From JACDCP01 sp050740235 (lineage in GTDB: Bacteria > Pseudomonadota > Gammaproteobacteria > Steroidobacterales > JACDCP01), in NCBI GenBank assembly GCA_050740235.1, contig JBOIDB010000094.1, positions 1-64,000 of the forward strand: a stretch of DNA of 64,000 nt, read 5' to 3'. The notes beneath the pieces were generated by a model, which searched no databases, was not told the origin of the DNA, and worked only from the letters and a program-made list of their open reading frames with translations. The position numbers were made by a program, and so were the translations under genes. Below, piece by piece: positions 1 through 9,811 of this stretch; within the stretch, counting starts at the first letter, position 1, and every line of letters begins with the position of its first letter.

Positions 1-46
1 ACCAACTGATGAAACGGAATATCCGCCTGATCAAGAGGATCGAGAG

Positions 47-226
47 ATGACCACTTCAACCAGCCGCCCGCATCACATTCCCTATTCGGAAATCTCGCGC
101 AAGCTGGTCGCGGACAGCGCACGGCCGTCGAGCGCCGGCGGCACGGGCAAGCTGGCCGCGCAAATCCGCCGTTCGATTCGGAGCTTCGGACACCCCATCG
201 CTCGGCGCAGGCCCGACAGCGCATAA
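47..226 (+). CDS. Small ORF or 3' end of a truncated gene, unknown
   Basis: A 59-codon frame starts at an ATG preceded by a GAGAG-type purine run and ends at TAA (224-226). The same frame has no stop back to base 2, so this may be the 3' end of a gene entering from the left rather than a complete gene. The product is basic (arginine-rich C-terminus) and has no recognisable domain, signal peptide or membrane segment. Two overlapping minus-strand frames cover the same bases and cannot be excluded. No function is proposed. Confidence 0.3.
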   Translation: MTTSTSRPHHIPYSEISRKLVADSARPSSAGGTGKLAAQIRRSIRSFGHPIARRRPDSA

Positions 227-465
227 ATCCCGGCGGGTGCCGACCCGTGCGGAGACCTCGCCGGCGGATCTGCACGCCGGAACGCGGGTTCGGGCACGCC
301 GCGACCCTGCTGCAGTGCCCATAGCGCGATTGCCACCCCGGGTATAGTATTCAGAGGTTGCCGGACATCACTAAAAAGCGGCAACGCACATGCGTCTCGT
401 GCTTTGAGCCGGGCGGCGATCGGCTGCCGGCTATGCTAATAATTTCTGGTTGCGAGGCAATTTCC

Positions 466-1614
466 ATGAACAAATACCTGGCCAATCTGCCGACCGCCGT
501 CGTAGTGACAGCGTGCATGGCTACTTCGGGTTTTGCCGCCGATCATGGCGACGGGCCGCTGATCTCGGCATCGGCGCGCTCGGCCGACCTCGGCGATGCG
601 TTCCTGTTTCTCGATCCCAATGACAATACCCGGCTCGTTATTGCCATGACTACTCAAGGGTTCATCGTGCCCGCGGAGGCGGTGAACTTCTCCGTTTTCG
701 ACCCGCAGCTCAATTATCGATTCGAGCTCGAAACCACGGGTGATGCTCGACACGACGTCATCATCAACGTGAACTTTTCGCCGAAACAAGTTTCCGGCAG
801 CACGCCTCAAACCGCCACGGTTCGGATGCCGAACGGATTCAAGTTCCTTGCGTCGACTACCGTTTCGAACTTGAGCGACATGTCGCCGCCACCCGTCGTC
901 ACCACGGACCCCGCAAGCGGCGTGGATTTCTTCGCCGGTGGAGTGGATGATCCGTTTCCGTTCGATATCGTCGGCTTCGGCCAGTTCGTCGCCTCGGTGC
1001 TGGCCGGCACCCCGGATCCGACGCGCCTGGAGCGCGGGCGGGATTCGTTCGCCGGCTACAATACGCTGGCGATCGCGCTGCGGCTTCCGCTGTCGTTGCT
1101 CGGCGATGTGGCGGATAACATCGTCGGCCTGAACACGGCGACCGTGCTTCGCGGCCAGGGCAGTCAACTGGACCGCGCCGGCAATCCGGCCGTCAATGTA
1201 GCGCTGGTTCCGTTTCCGCGTAAGGATGAGTACAACCAGGTGAAGCCCCGGGCTGACGCCAACGGTCGTTTCGCGGGATCGATCGTGAGCACGCTCACGG
1301 CGCTGGGCACGAGCGCGGAAAACATCAATCTTCTGGCGGGGCTGGCCGTGGTCAACGGCGATTTTCTGCGTGTGAATCTGGGAACGCCGAACACGGGTCC
1401 CGGAGGTGGCGACAACGCGGAGGCGGCGTTCCCCAACGGCCGGCGGCTGGGGGATGATGTCATCGACACCATCATCGCGGTGGTGACGAATGGCGCGATC
1501 ACGACAGGCGACAACGCGACTGCTGAACAAGCGCCCCGCGACGAGTTTCCGTTCTTCCCGATGACGCATCAGCCGTTCCCGCCGGGCACGGTGGACGATT
1601 TCACGCGCAACTAG
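466..1614 (+). CDS. DUF4331 family secreted protein
   Basis: A 382-residue product. I chose the ATG at 466 because it begins a clear signal peptide (MNKYLANLPT, hydrophobic core, cleavage near SGFA-ADHG at about residue 23); the frame is open to an ATG at 358 but those residues do not look like protein. Directly after the signal comes the DUF4331 hallmark DHGDGP, then a D(L/I)GD-F-FLDPND block and a G-FIVP-E-NF segment. The family has no established biochemical role; members are exported and often sit beside TPR and HupE/UreJ genes, exactly as here (next genes at 1623 and 2891, same strand, 8-base gap to the first). Inference: a periplasmic or outer-membrane protein working with the HupE-like membrane protein. 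Family assignment is confident, function is not. Confidence 0.85.
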   Translation: MNKYLANLPTAVVVTACMATSGFAADHGDGPLISASARSADLGDAFLFLDPNDNTRLVIAMTTQGFIVPAEAVNFSVFDPQLNYRFELETTGDARHDVIINVNFSPKQVSGSTPQTATVRMPNGFKFLASTTVSNLSDMSPPPVVTTDPASGVDFFAGGVDDPFPFDIVGFGQFVASVLAGTPDPTRLERGRDSFAGYNTLAIALRLPLSLLGDVADNIVGLNTATVLRGQGSQLDRAGNPAVNVALVPFPRKDEYNQVKPRADANGRFAGSIVSTLTALGTSAENINLLAGLAVVNGDFLRVNLGTPNTGPGGGDNAEAAFPNGRRLGDDVIDTIIAVVTNGAITTGDNATAEQAPRDEFPFFPMTHQPFPPGTVDDFTRN

Positions 1615-1622
1615 GGCAGATA

Positions 1623-2894
1623 ATGAGGTCCGCGTCGCGCGCCCGGCGGCGCGGTCCTCCTTTTCCCGGTGCACCACGCATGCGAACGGGATCGAGAGGC
1701 AAGGGCGCCGAATTGCGGCTCGGAACGGTGGCGCTCGTCGTCATCGGTGCCGCCATGGGCTTCAGCGCGAGCATCCTGTCGGCGCCCTTTGTCCCGGAAC
1801 GCGATGACCAGGTCCTCGAGCGCATTCCGGCGCGGCTCAACGGCGCGCTGCTGGAATTGCGCCTGCTCCGCTGGCAACTCGAACGAGAGCCGGCGAATCT
1901 GAACCTCGCGACGCGGCTCGCCCGCCGCTACATCGAAATCGGACGTGCCGAGTTCGATCCGCGCTACTTCGGCTATGCACAGGCCGCTCTCGCGCCGTGG
2001 CTGGAAATGCGCGCGCCTCCGCCCGACATCCTGGTGCTGAGGGCCATCCTCAAACAGCAACGGCATGATTTCGACGGCGCGCTGAGCGATCTCGAGTCAC
2101 TGTTGCAGCAGGATCCGCGCAATGCGCAGGCCTGGTTGAGCAGTGCCACGATTCTTCAGGTGCAAGGCGAGAACAGGCAGGCCCTCGCTCGCTGCGCCAG
2201 CCTGGCCTCCCTGCCCGGCTCTTATTTTGTCGGCACCGTATGTCTGGGCAAGAGTCTCAGCCTCAGCGGCCGGGCAGACCAGGCTTACCGCCTGTTGCGG
2301 GAGCTCCGTGCCGGCGAACCCGATGTGCCCGCGCCGGAACGTCTGTGGATGCTGACCATCCTCGCCGAGATTGCGGTGCGCCAGGGCCGGCCGGAGCGCG
2401 CCGAACGGCATTTTCTGGACGCTTTGTCGCTCGGTTTGCGGGACAGCTATCTGCTGGCGGCTTTCGCCGACTTCCTTCTCGACGAACAGCAGCCTGAGCG
2501 CGTCCGAGAGCTTCTCAGGGAAGAAGCGCGCGTCGATGGGCTGCTGTTGCGACTCGCCCAGGCCGAGCGGCAGCTCGGCCTGCCGATCCAGTCGCGTGTG
2601 AAGACCCTGAAAGGCCGATACGCAGCGAGCAGGCGGCGCGGCGACACGGTGCATCTGGGAGAGCAGGCGCGATTCGCATTGCACATTCGCGACGACCCGC
2701 GGGCTGCGCTCGAGCTGGCCCTGGCCAACTGGAACGAGCAGCGGGAGCCGCGTGACGCGCGCATCGTGCTCGAAGCCGCGCTCGCCGCGGACGACAGCGC
2801 GGCGGCGCAGCCCGTGCTCCGGTACCTGGAGCGCACTTCGCTGCAGGACGTCGGGCTCGCCGAATTGGCAAGCCGGCTTCGCGAAGCCCGATGA
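1623..2894 (+). CDS. Membrane-anchored tetratricopeptide repeat protein
   Basis: A 423-residue protein with one hydrophobic segment at about residues 32-55 (LGTVALVVIGAAMG...), so most of the chain probably lies in the periplasm. The remainder is alpha-helical with TPR-like units (A-L--LE-LL--DPRNAQAW at about 160; R-ERAERHFLDAL at about 260). The ATG at 1623 lies 8 bases after the previous stop behind a weak GGGCAG; an internal ATG at 1680 is an alternative start that still keeps the membrane segment. Its stop overlaps the start of the HupE-like gene as ATGA, so the two are translationally coupled. TPR domains usually bind partner proteins, so it probably scaffolds the DUF4331/HupE proteins; this is inferred from context only. 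Confidence 0.7.
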   Translation: MRSASRARRRGPPFPGAPRMRTGSRGKGAELRLGTVALVVIGAAMGFSASILSAPFVPERDDQVLERIPARLNGALLELRLLRWQLEREPANLNLATRLARRYIEIGRAEFDPRYFGYAQAALAPWLEMRAPPPDILVLRAILKQQRHDFDGALSDLESLLQQDPRNAQAWLSSATILQVQGENRQALARCASLASLPGSYFVGTVCLGKSLSLSGRADQAYRLLRELRAGEPDVPAPERLWMLTILAEIAVRQGRPERAERHFLDALSLGLRDSYLLAAFADFLLDEQQPERVRELLREEARVDGLLLRLAQAERQLGLPIQSRVKTLKGRYAASRRRGDTVHLGEQARFALHIRDDPRAALELALANWNEQREPRDARIVLEAALAADDSAAAQPVLRYLERTSLQDVGLAELASRLREAR

Positions 2895-4021
2895 CGAAAC
2901 GCCCGGCTGCAGGGTTGCTCTACGGCCTGCTTTTCCTGTTCTGTAGCTCCGCGGGCGCGCACAAGCCCAGCGACAGTTATCTGAAGCTGACCGTCGACGG
3001 TGGCGCGATCGACGGACAGTGGGACATCGCGCTGCGCGATCTGGACCACGCGCTCGGGATCGACGCGGATGGCGACGGCGCAATCACCTGGGGTGAGCTT
3101 CGACGACGTCATGAAGACATCGCGGCCTATGCTTTGTCCCGTCTGGCTATTCACGCCGGCGATGCGGCTTGTGATGCAAAGGTTCGAGACCACCTCGTCG
3201 ACAATCATGCGGACGGTGCCTATGCCGTGCTTCGGTTCGACGCGAGCTGTCCGGATGCGTCCGGGCCCTTGCGCATCACCTATCGGCTGTTCTTCGATCT
3301 GGACCCGCAGCATAAGGGCTTGCTGAACGTCACCCACGACGGGCGGACATACACGGGTATCTTCAGCCCCCGGAACGATTCCTGGCACCTGGAATCCGCG
3401 GCGTCCAGCCGCACAGGTCAATTCTTCTCTTTCTTACGTGAGGGGATCTGGCATATCTGGATCGGACTCGATCACATTCTTTTCCTGCTGAGCCTGCTGC
3501 TTCCCTCGGTGCTCGTGCGAGAGGAGGGTCGGTGGCGCGCCGTCGCGAGCCTCGGCCCGGCGGTGATCGACGTGGTCAAGATCGTAACGGCATTCACCGT
3601 GGCGCATTCCATCACCTTGAGTCTCGCAGCGCTGGAAATGATTGCCTTGCCGTCGCGGCTGGTGGAGTCGGTGATAGCGGCCTCGGTGGTGCTGGCGGCG
3701 CTCAACAATCTCTACCCTGTCGTTACGCGCCGCCTTTGGGTCATTGCTTTCGCCTTCGGGCTGGTCCACGGCGTCGGCTTCGCGAACGTGCTTGCCGGTC
3801 TCGGCCTGCCGAAAACCGGCCTGCTGAAGTCACTGCTGGCTTTCAACGTCGGCGTGGAAGTCGGTCAGCTCGCGATCGTCGGCGTATTTCTGCCGCTCGC
3901 GTACCTGATGCGCCGCTCCTGGTCCTATCAGGTGATGACGCTGCGCATCGGATCCGCGTCGATCGCCGTGATTGCGTGTGCCTGGTTGCTCGAACGCAGC
4001 GTAGGACTCGCCTTCACGTAA
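2891..4021 (+). CDS. HupE/UreJ family membrane protein with N-terminal EF-hand
   Basis: A 376-residue protein. Residues 1-23 are a signal peptide ending in AGA; AHKPSDSYL follows. A canonical EF-hand loop (DADGDGAITWGE) lies at residues 58-69 in the periplasmic domain. From about residue 180 the chain is a multi-spanning membrane domain with the HupE_UreJ_2 signature GIWHIWIGLDHILFLL and a later HG-GFAN segment; conserved His and Asp there resemble metal-permease motifs of the HupE/UreJ nickel/cobalt transporters. The start overlaps the upstream TPR stop (ATGA). The stop codon is formed by the first bases of a MITE-like element (4019-4121). Metal transport is a family-level inference; the substrate is unknown. 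Confidence 0.8.
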   Translation: MTKRPAAGLLYGLLFLFCSSAGAHKPSDSYLKLTVDGGAIDGQWDIALRDLDHALGIDADGDGAITWGELRRRHEDIAAYALSRLAIHAGDAACDAKVRDHLVDNHADGAYAVLRFDASCPDASGPLRITYRLFFDLDPQHKGLLNVTHDGRTYTGIFSPRNDSWHLESAASSRTGQFFSFLREGIWHIWIGLDHILFLLSLLLPSVLVREEGRWRAVASLGPAVIDVVKIVTAFTVAHSITLSLAALEMIALPSRLVESVIAASVVLAALNNLYPVVTRRLWVIAFAFGLVHGVGFANVLAGLGLPKTGLLKSLLAFNVGVEVGQLAIVGVFLPLAYLMRRSWSYQVMTLRIGSASIAVIACAWLLERSVGLAFT

Positions 4022-4121
4022 CAGGATGTTGAAAAAGCCATCCATGGCTTTTTCACCTTTGCGATGCATCCATGCATCGCTTAGCAGGCTGCTGAAAACA
4101 GAGTTTTTCAACAGCCTGCTA
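4019..4121. mobile_element. MITE-like hairpin element, copy 1
   Basis: The element is bounded by TA dinucleotides (4019-4020 and 4120-4121). Its ends are inverted repeats: ACAGGATGTTG at 4021-4031 against CAACAGCCTGC at 4109-4119. Inside are three further hairpins: AAAAAGCC/GGCTTTTT around 4032-4053, GCGATGCAT/ATGCATCGC at 4061-4080, and a long terminal hairpin TAGCAGGCTG.../...CAGCCTGCTA at 4082-4121. A second, longer copy with the same ends and the same CCATCCATGGCTTTTTCA core is at 14934-15098. No transposase is encoded. TA flanks are typical of IS630/Tc1-type elements. It also probably acts as a terminator between the convergent genes ending at 4021 and 4126. Confidence 0.75.
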
Positions 4122-4125
4122 ATCG

Positions 4126-6312
<2,187 letters not shown>

Positions 6313-6414
6313 CGTGTCACCTGCTCCCTGTTGCCTTGAATTGTCTTCCACTCGCCCTGACCCGGCAGCAGTTCGGACCGCCCGAACCCCGCGGAGTTCA
6401 CGCTGGAGAATGGG

Positions 6415-6474
6415 GGGAAATGGGGACATTCCTAATTTCGCATTCGCGAAAATTCAGGAAGGTCCCCATTTCCC
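6415..6474. repeat. REP/RAYT-type hairpin, family 2, copy 1
   Basis: A 19-base arm (GGGAAATGGGGACATTCCT, 6415-6433) pairs with 6456-6474 with one mismatch, enclosing a loop that itself contains an AATTT/AAATT pair. The GGGGAC core and position between genes match the hairpins mobilised by REP-associated tyrosine transposases in gammaproteobacteria. A longer relative lies at 16006-16061. It sits between the prolyl oligopeptidase start and the sirtuin stop and may terminate sirtuin transcripts. Confidence 0.7.
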
Positions 6475-6484
6475 GGGATGCGAT

Positions 6485-7351
6485 TCAGCAAAGCAATCGT
6501 TCCGCCATATCCGCGAGCACATCGCCGCAGCGAGCCGTGACCTTCAGGGAGATCTCTGCGTCGGCCCGCGTGCGGCCGAGATTGACCAGGGCCACGGGCT
6601 TGCCGCTGAGCGCGGCGGCGCGGGCGAACCGATAGCCGGAAAATACCATGAGCGAAGAACCGACGACCAGCAGGGCGTCGGCCTCGTCGAGGCGGGCGAA
6701 AGCAGCGACGACGCGGGCGCGCGGTACCGCTTCGCCGAAGAACACGACGCCGGGCTTCAGCACGCCGGCGCAGCGCCGGCAGGCGGGCACATCGAAACGC
6801 GAGTAATTCATGTCTCCGGGATCGACATCGCCGTCCGGCTTTGCTGTCGCCGCAACTGCGCCTATCGCGTCGGGATTGCGCGACTCGAGGCGCTCCTGAA
6901 AGTCGTCGCGCGACGTGAGCTCGCCACATTCCAGGCATTCGACGACATCAAGCCGCCCGTGCAGATCGGTCAACCTGCGACTGCCGGCCCGATGGTGCAG
7001 GCCGTCGACATTCTGAGTGACGAGGTGATGCACCACTCCTGCGCTTTCCAGACGCGCCAGCGCAACATGCGCACGGTTCGGCATGGCGCCGGCCACCCGA
7101 CGCCAGCCGATCAGGCTGCGCGCCCAGTAACGCTGCCGGGTTGCGGCATTGCTCACGAAATCCTGATACACCACTGGACGCTGATGCTTCCACTCACCGT
7201 TCGCGTCCCGGTAATCGGGTATGCCAGACTCCGTCGAGCAGCCCGCGCCGGTGAGCACGAGCAAACGCCGGCTCGCGGTCAGAAAAGCGGCAAGCGCCTC
7301 GAGAGCATCCGTCCCGCACGGAGCAGGGCTCGAAAGCGCTTCACCGGTCAT
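6485..7351 (-). CDS. SIR2 family NAD-dependent protein deacylase (sirtuin)
   Basis: A 288-residue protein from the ATG at 7351 (the open frame runs far upstream to 8362, but that extension is antisense to the lipoprotein gene and aquaporin). It shows the NAD-binding signature GAGCSTESGIPDYR (residues 35-48), QNVDGLHHRAG (113-123), the catalytic His131 in LHGRL, a zinc site with Cys139/Cys142 and Cys191/Cys194, and a C-terminal GSSLMVFS nucleotide motif. It removes acyl groups from lysines using NAD. It is divergent from the lipoprotein gene at 7397. No clear Shine-Dalgarno precedes the ATG, so the exact start is uncertain. Confidence 0.92.
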   Translation of the reverse strand: MTGEALSSPAPCGTDALEALAAFLTASRRLLVLTGAGCSTESGIPDYRDANGEWKHQRPVVYQDFVSNAATRQRYWARSLIGWRRVAGAMPNRAHVALARLESAGVVHHLVTQNVDGLHHRAGSRRLTDLHGRLDVVECLECGELTSRDDFQERLESRNPDAIGAVAATAKPDGDVDPGDMNYSRFDVPACRRCAGVLKPGVVFFGEAVPRARVVAAFARLDEADALLVVGSSLMVFSGYRFARAAALSGKPVALVNLGRTRADAEISLKVTARCGDVLADMAERLLC

Positions 7352-7396
7352 CGGAGTCAAATTTCGCCATTCCGCCGTGACATTAAGGAGTCCATG

Positions 7397-7933
7397 ATGA
7401 GATATCCAGTGGTAATGCTGGTGGCCTTGTCGGCTGCCGTTGCCGCCTGTGGAGACGATAATCCGGCAACCACGGTCGAGGACGTCGATCTGCCGTCGGA
7501 GCCTGACGCTGACGGGCCGTGGGATATGAGCACCCGGGCCGGTTGCGGGCTGGTGATGAATGACGAGATCGCAGGCGCGTTGGGCAGGCCGGTCACCAGC
7601 CAGGAGGAAGGCGGCTTCCATGGATGCAGCTGGCAAACCGAATCGGACCTGGTCGTGCTGCAAGTCTTCCCCGACGCCAGTCTGCCGGCCGACGCCTGCG
7701 ACGAGAATCAGACCTCCATGCCCTACGGCCAGTCGGCCAAGGGCAAATTGTACGAGCTGACCGATCTGGGCGACTCGGCAATCTGGGGCTCGAGCGGCGA
7801 TCTGCTGGTCTGCACCGGCCGCGGCCTGCTGGTCGTGAACTTCGAACGCTCCGCCGCGAACATGAGCCCGGACGACGAACGGGAAGCCGGCATCCGGATC
7901 GCGAAGGCTGCGCTCGGCCGTCTCGCGAACTGA
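7397..7933 (+). CDS. Small outer-membrane/periplasmic lipoprotein, DUF3558-like
   Basis: A 178-residue protein. An AAGGAG site at 7385-7390 is 6 bases before the ATG at 7397 (another ATG at 7394 is too close). The N-terminus is a lipoprotein signal with lipobox VAAC, acylated Cys at about residue 18, followed by acidic GDDNPATTVEDVD. The body has a CGL(V/M)--(D/E)E(I/V)A-ALG-PV block and later GCSW, reminiscent of DUF3558 lipoproteins, with additional cysteines that could pair. The function is unknown. It is flanked by the divergent sirtuin and ends 7 bases before the convergent aquaporin. Confidence 0.75.
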   Translation: MRYPVVMLVALSAAVAACGDDNPATTVEDVDLPSEPDADGPWDMSTRAGCGLVMNDEIAGALGRPVTSQEEGGFHGCSWQTESDLVVLQVFPDASLPADACDENQTSMPYGQSAKGKLYELTDLGDSAIWGSSGDLLVCTGRGLLVVNFERSAANMSPDDEREAGIRIAKAALGRLAN

Positions 7934-7940
7934 GCGCCGG

Positions 7941-8621
7941 TCATCTTCCCAACTGGCTTCGGCTTGACAGCAGCCATCCGATGAGGATGGCTGCGAAGGT
8001 CGCGCCAATGAGTTGCGCTGCGATGAAACCGGGCACGTGAGACGGCAGAATGCCGGCCAGACTGCCCGTGAAGCCGCGCGCAATCGTAACCGCAGGGTTC
8101 GCAAACGACGTGGAAGCCGTGAACCAGTAGCCGGCGGCGATGAAAAGCCCGACGGCGTAAGCCACGGCGCCGGGCCGCCAGCGCAATACGGCGAGGATCG
8201 CCGCCACGAGGCCGAAGGTCGCCACGCCCTCCGAAAGCCATTGCGCAGGGCCCGTGCGTTCGATGCTCGAGAAAACGATCGGCGGCGCAGCGAACATCGA
8301 ATGCGCCAGCATCGTTCCGGCCAACGCACCTGCGATTTGCACGAGCGCGTACAAAAGCGCAACCCGCGCGCCGATCTCGCGGCGAAGCGTAAACGCCAGC
8401 GTGACGGCCGGGTTGAAGTGGGCGCCCGAAACCGGCGCGAACATCAGGATCAGCACGATCAGGATCGCACCGGTCGGCAGCGTGGCTGCGAACAGCTCGA
8501 GCGCGGCGTTGCCACCCGAAAGCCTCTCGCCCATCAGCGCAGAGCCGATCACGGTCGCGAGAAGCAGTGCCGTGCCAACACCTTCGGCGACCAGCCGCCG
8601 CGGCAGATCGAAAGACGGCAT
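7941..8621 (-). CDS. aqpS: Aquaporin (MIP family), arsenic-operon channel
   Basis: A 226-residue protein starting at the ATG at 8621, five bases after the arsC stop, so it is the third gene of arsR-arsC-aqp. It is very hydrophobic with six predicted membrane helices and both MIP signature loops, HFNPAVT (about residue 75) and SFANPAVT (about residue 175), so the two NPA pore motifs are intact. In Sinorhizobium meliloti AqpS in an ars operon lets arsenite made by ArsC leave the cell down its gradient in place of an ArsB pump; the same role is inferred here because no arsB or acr3 gene is nearby. The symbol rests on context and family, not on substrate evidence. Confidence 0.88.
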   Translation of the reverse strand: MPSFDLPRRLVAEGVGTALLLATVIGSALMGERLSGGNAALELFAATLPTGAILIVLILMFAPVSGAHFNPAVTLAFTLRREIGARVALLYALVQIAGALAGTMLAHSMFAAPPIVFSSIERTGPAQWLSEGVATFGLVAAILAVLRWRPGAVAYAVGLFIAAGYWFTASTSFANPAVTIARGFTGSLAGILPSHVPGFIAAQLIGATFAAILIGWLLSSRSQLGR

Positions 8622-8626
8622 CCGGA

Positions 8627-9142
8627 TCAGGCGCTCCGGTCCGCGTGTCGCAGGTTGCCGATGTCGTTCAGGTTCTTTTGCAGGCTGAGCCGGTCGAGGC
8701 GCGCCAGCGGCAGGCTCAGGAACAGGCGGATGCGATTGTTGAGCATGCGAAGCGTATCGGCGAAAGCCGCGTGTTTCACGGCTTCGCGGCCTTCCAGCGT
8801 GGCCGGGTCCGGCAGCCCCCAGTGCGCCGTCACAGGCTGGCCGGGCCAGACAGGGCAGGGCTCGGCCGCGGCGCTGTCGCACAACGTGAACACGAAGTCG
8901 AATTGCGGCGCAGCGTCACCGGTGAACTCGTCCCAGCTCTTCGAGCGCAGCTCGGAGACGTCGTAGCCCTCCGCCTTCAATCGCTGCAGAGCATAGGGAT
9001 TGACTTCGCCCTTCGGAAAGCTGCCGGCACTGTATGCCTTGAAGCGCGGATGGCCGAGCCGGTTCAAAACGCACTCGGCGATGATGCTGCGCGCGGAGTT
9101 GCCGGTGCAGAGAAAGAGAACGTAGTAAGGATGATCGGTCAC
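8627..9142 (-). CDS. arsC: Arsenate reductase, low-molecular-weight phosphatase type
   Basis: A 171-residue protein starting with GTG at 9142, three bases after the arsR stop (TGA GGC GTG). The N-terminus holds the phosphatase-like loop CTGNSARS (Cys12 to Arg18), and Cys88 and Cys96 in FTLCDSAAAEPCPVWPG are the second and third redox cysteines of this class. It reduces arsenate to arsenite, regenerated by thioredoxin or glutathione/glutaredoxin. The C-terminal 25 residues extend past the usual fold. Middle gene of an ars operon with ArsR upstream and an aquaporin downstream. Confidence 0.93.
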   Translation of the reverse strand: MTDHPYYVLFLCTGNSARSIIAECVLNRLGHPRFKAYSAGSFPKGEVNPYALQRLKAEGYDVSELRSKSWDEFTGDAAPQFDFVFTLCDSAAAEPCPVWPGQPVTAHWGLPDPATLEGREAVKHAAFADTLRMLNNRIRLFLSLPLARLDRLSLQKNLNDIGNLRHADRSA

Positions 9143-9145
9143 GCC

Positions 9146-9499
9146 TCAATCCCTGCCTGCGACCACCGTGAGATCCTCCGCCTGTGATGCCGTCGCGACG
9201 CCACACAGCTCCGGACGGCCGTTGCAACAGTCTTCGGTCAGGAACTCCAGAAGCTCGCGCGTCGTATCGACGCGCAGCGAGTAGAAGATGTGTCGTTGAT
9301 CGCGACGCCCCTGGATCAATCCTGCCGTTTCCAGCTGCGCGAGATGGAAAGACAGGCTGGATGGCGCGACGCCGAGCCGCAGCGCGATGTCCCCCGCGGA
9401 CATGCCCGATCGCCCCGCCTTGACCAGCAACCGGAAGGCCTCCAGGCGGTGGGCATGAGCCAGCGCCGACAGGGCTCGCACGGCAGATGACGATTCCAT
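9146..9499 (-). CDS. arsR: ArsR family transcriptional repressor
   Basis: A 117-residue winged-helix protein. The recognition helix region is VAPSSLSFHLAQLETAGLI (about 45-63) followed by the wing RRDQRHIFYSL. It lacks the classical ELCVCDL metal site; instead the C-terminus has a TEDCCNGRPELCG cluster (about 88-101), a vicinal Cys pair plus a third Cys as in the C-terminal arsenite sites of Acidithiobacillus-type ArsR. It should repress arsR-arsC-aqp and release on binding arsenite or antimonite. The -10 of its promoter lies only six bases before the ATG, so the transcript may be leaderless; an internal GTG at codon 7 is an alternative start. Confidence 0.9.
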   Translation of the reverse strand: MESSSAVRALSALAHAHRLEAFRLLVKAGRSGMSAGDIALRLGVAPSSLSFHLAQLETAGLIQGRRDQRHIFYSLRVDTTRELLEFLTEDCCNGRPELCGVATASQAEDLTVVAGRD

Positions 9500-9534
9500 A
9501 TTTCAAATATAGTCGAACTATAGCTAGACGTAAA
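9498..9534 (-). promoter_or_regulatory. arsR promoter and ArsR operator
   Basis: Read on the minus strand, TTTACG (9534-9529) and TATATT (9511-9506) form -35 and -10 boxes separated by exactly 17 bases. A perfect inverted repeat, TATAGT-CGA-ACTATA on the plus strand (9508-9522), fills the spacer and overlaps the -10, an ideal place for a repressor. A second palindrome, ATATTT-C-AAATAT (9498-9510), overlaps the first and the start codon. The arrangement matches autoregulated ArsR control. Confidence 0.75.
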
Positions 9535-9604
9535 CCCTTGCGCAGCGGCGGGCCGGAAGTGGATGATTAATGGCGTTTCCATTTTCCGCTTTGAGGAGCT
9601 GAAC

Positions 9605-9811
9605 GTGGCCACCATGCCTCGACAGCCCGGGATCGACCCCGATCTCGACGGGGAAGACGACGTGGACGACGCCGGGTACGACATGGAGTACGACATCGAT
9701 GAAGACGACTGGGACGCGCGCTCTCACGACGAGTTGCGGCGCTTCCGGGATCAGGACCGCGAGGACTGGGGTCCGAAACGAAGAAAACGTCGCCGCCGCA
9801 GCTCGGGCTGA
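9605..9811 (+). CDS. Small highly charged protein, unknown
   Basis: I chose GTG at 9605 because a GAGGAG ribosome site (9593-9598) is six bases upstream; ATGs at 9563 and 9614 are alternatives in the same frame. The 68-residue product has an acidic N-terminal half (DPDLDGEDDVDD) and a basic tail (KRRKRRRRSS), with no membrane segment. Bipolar charge of this kind is seen in small Pseudomonas-type proteins of unknown role (PA3496-like), but I cannot establish homology. Divergent from arsR. Confidence 0.55.
   Translation: MATMPRQPGIDPDLDGEDDVDDAGYDMEYDIDEDDWDARSHDELRRFRDQDREDWGPKRRKRRRRSSG

Noticed and set aside
436..1677. Long minus-strand frame opposite the DUF4331 gene
   Set aside because: Arg/His-rich translation without domains; the plus strand has a signal peptide and a recognised family.
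7352..8362. Upstream extension of the sirtuin frame
   Set aside because: It is antisense to the lipoprotein and aquaporin genes, and the translation has no domain; sirtuin homology starts after 7351.
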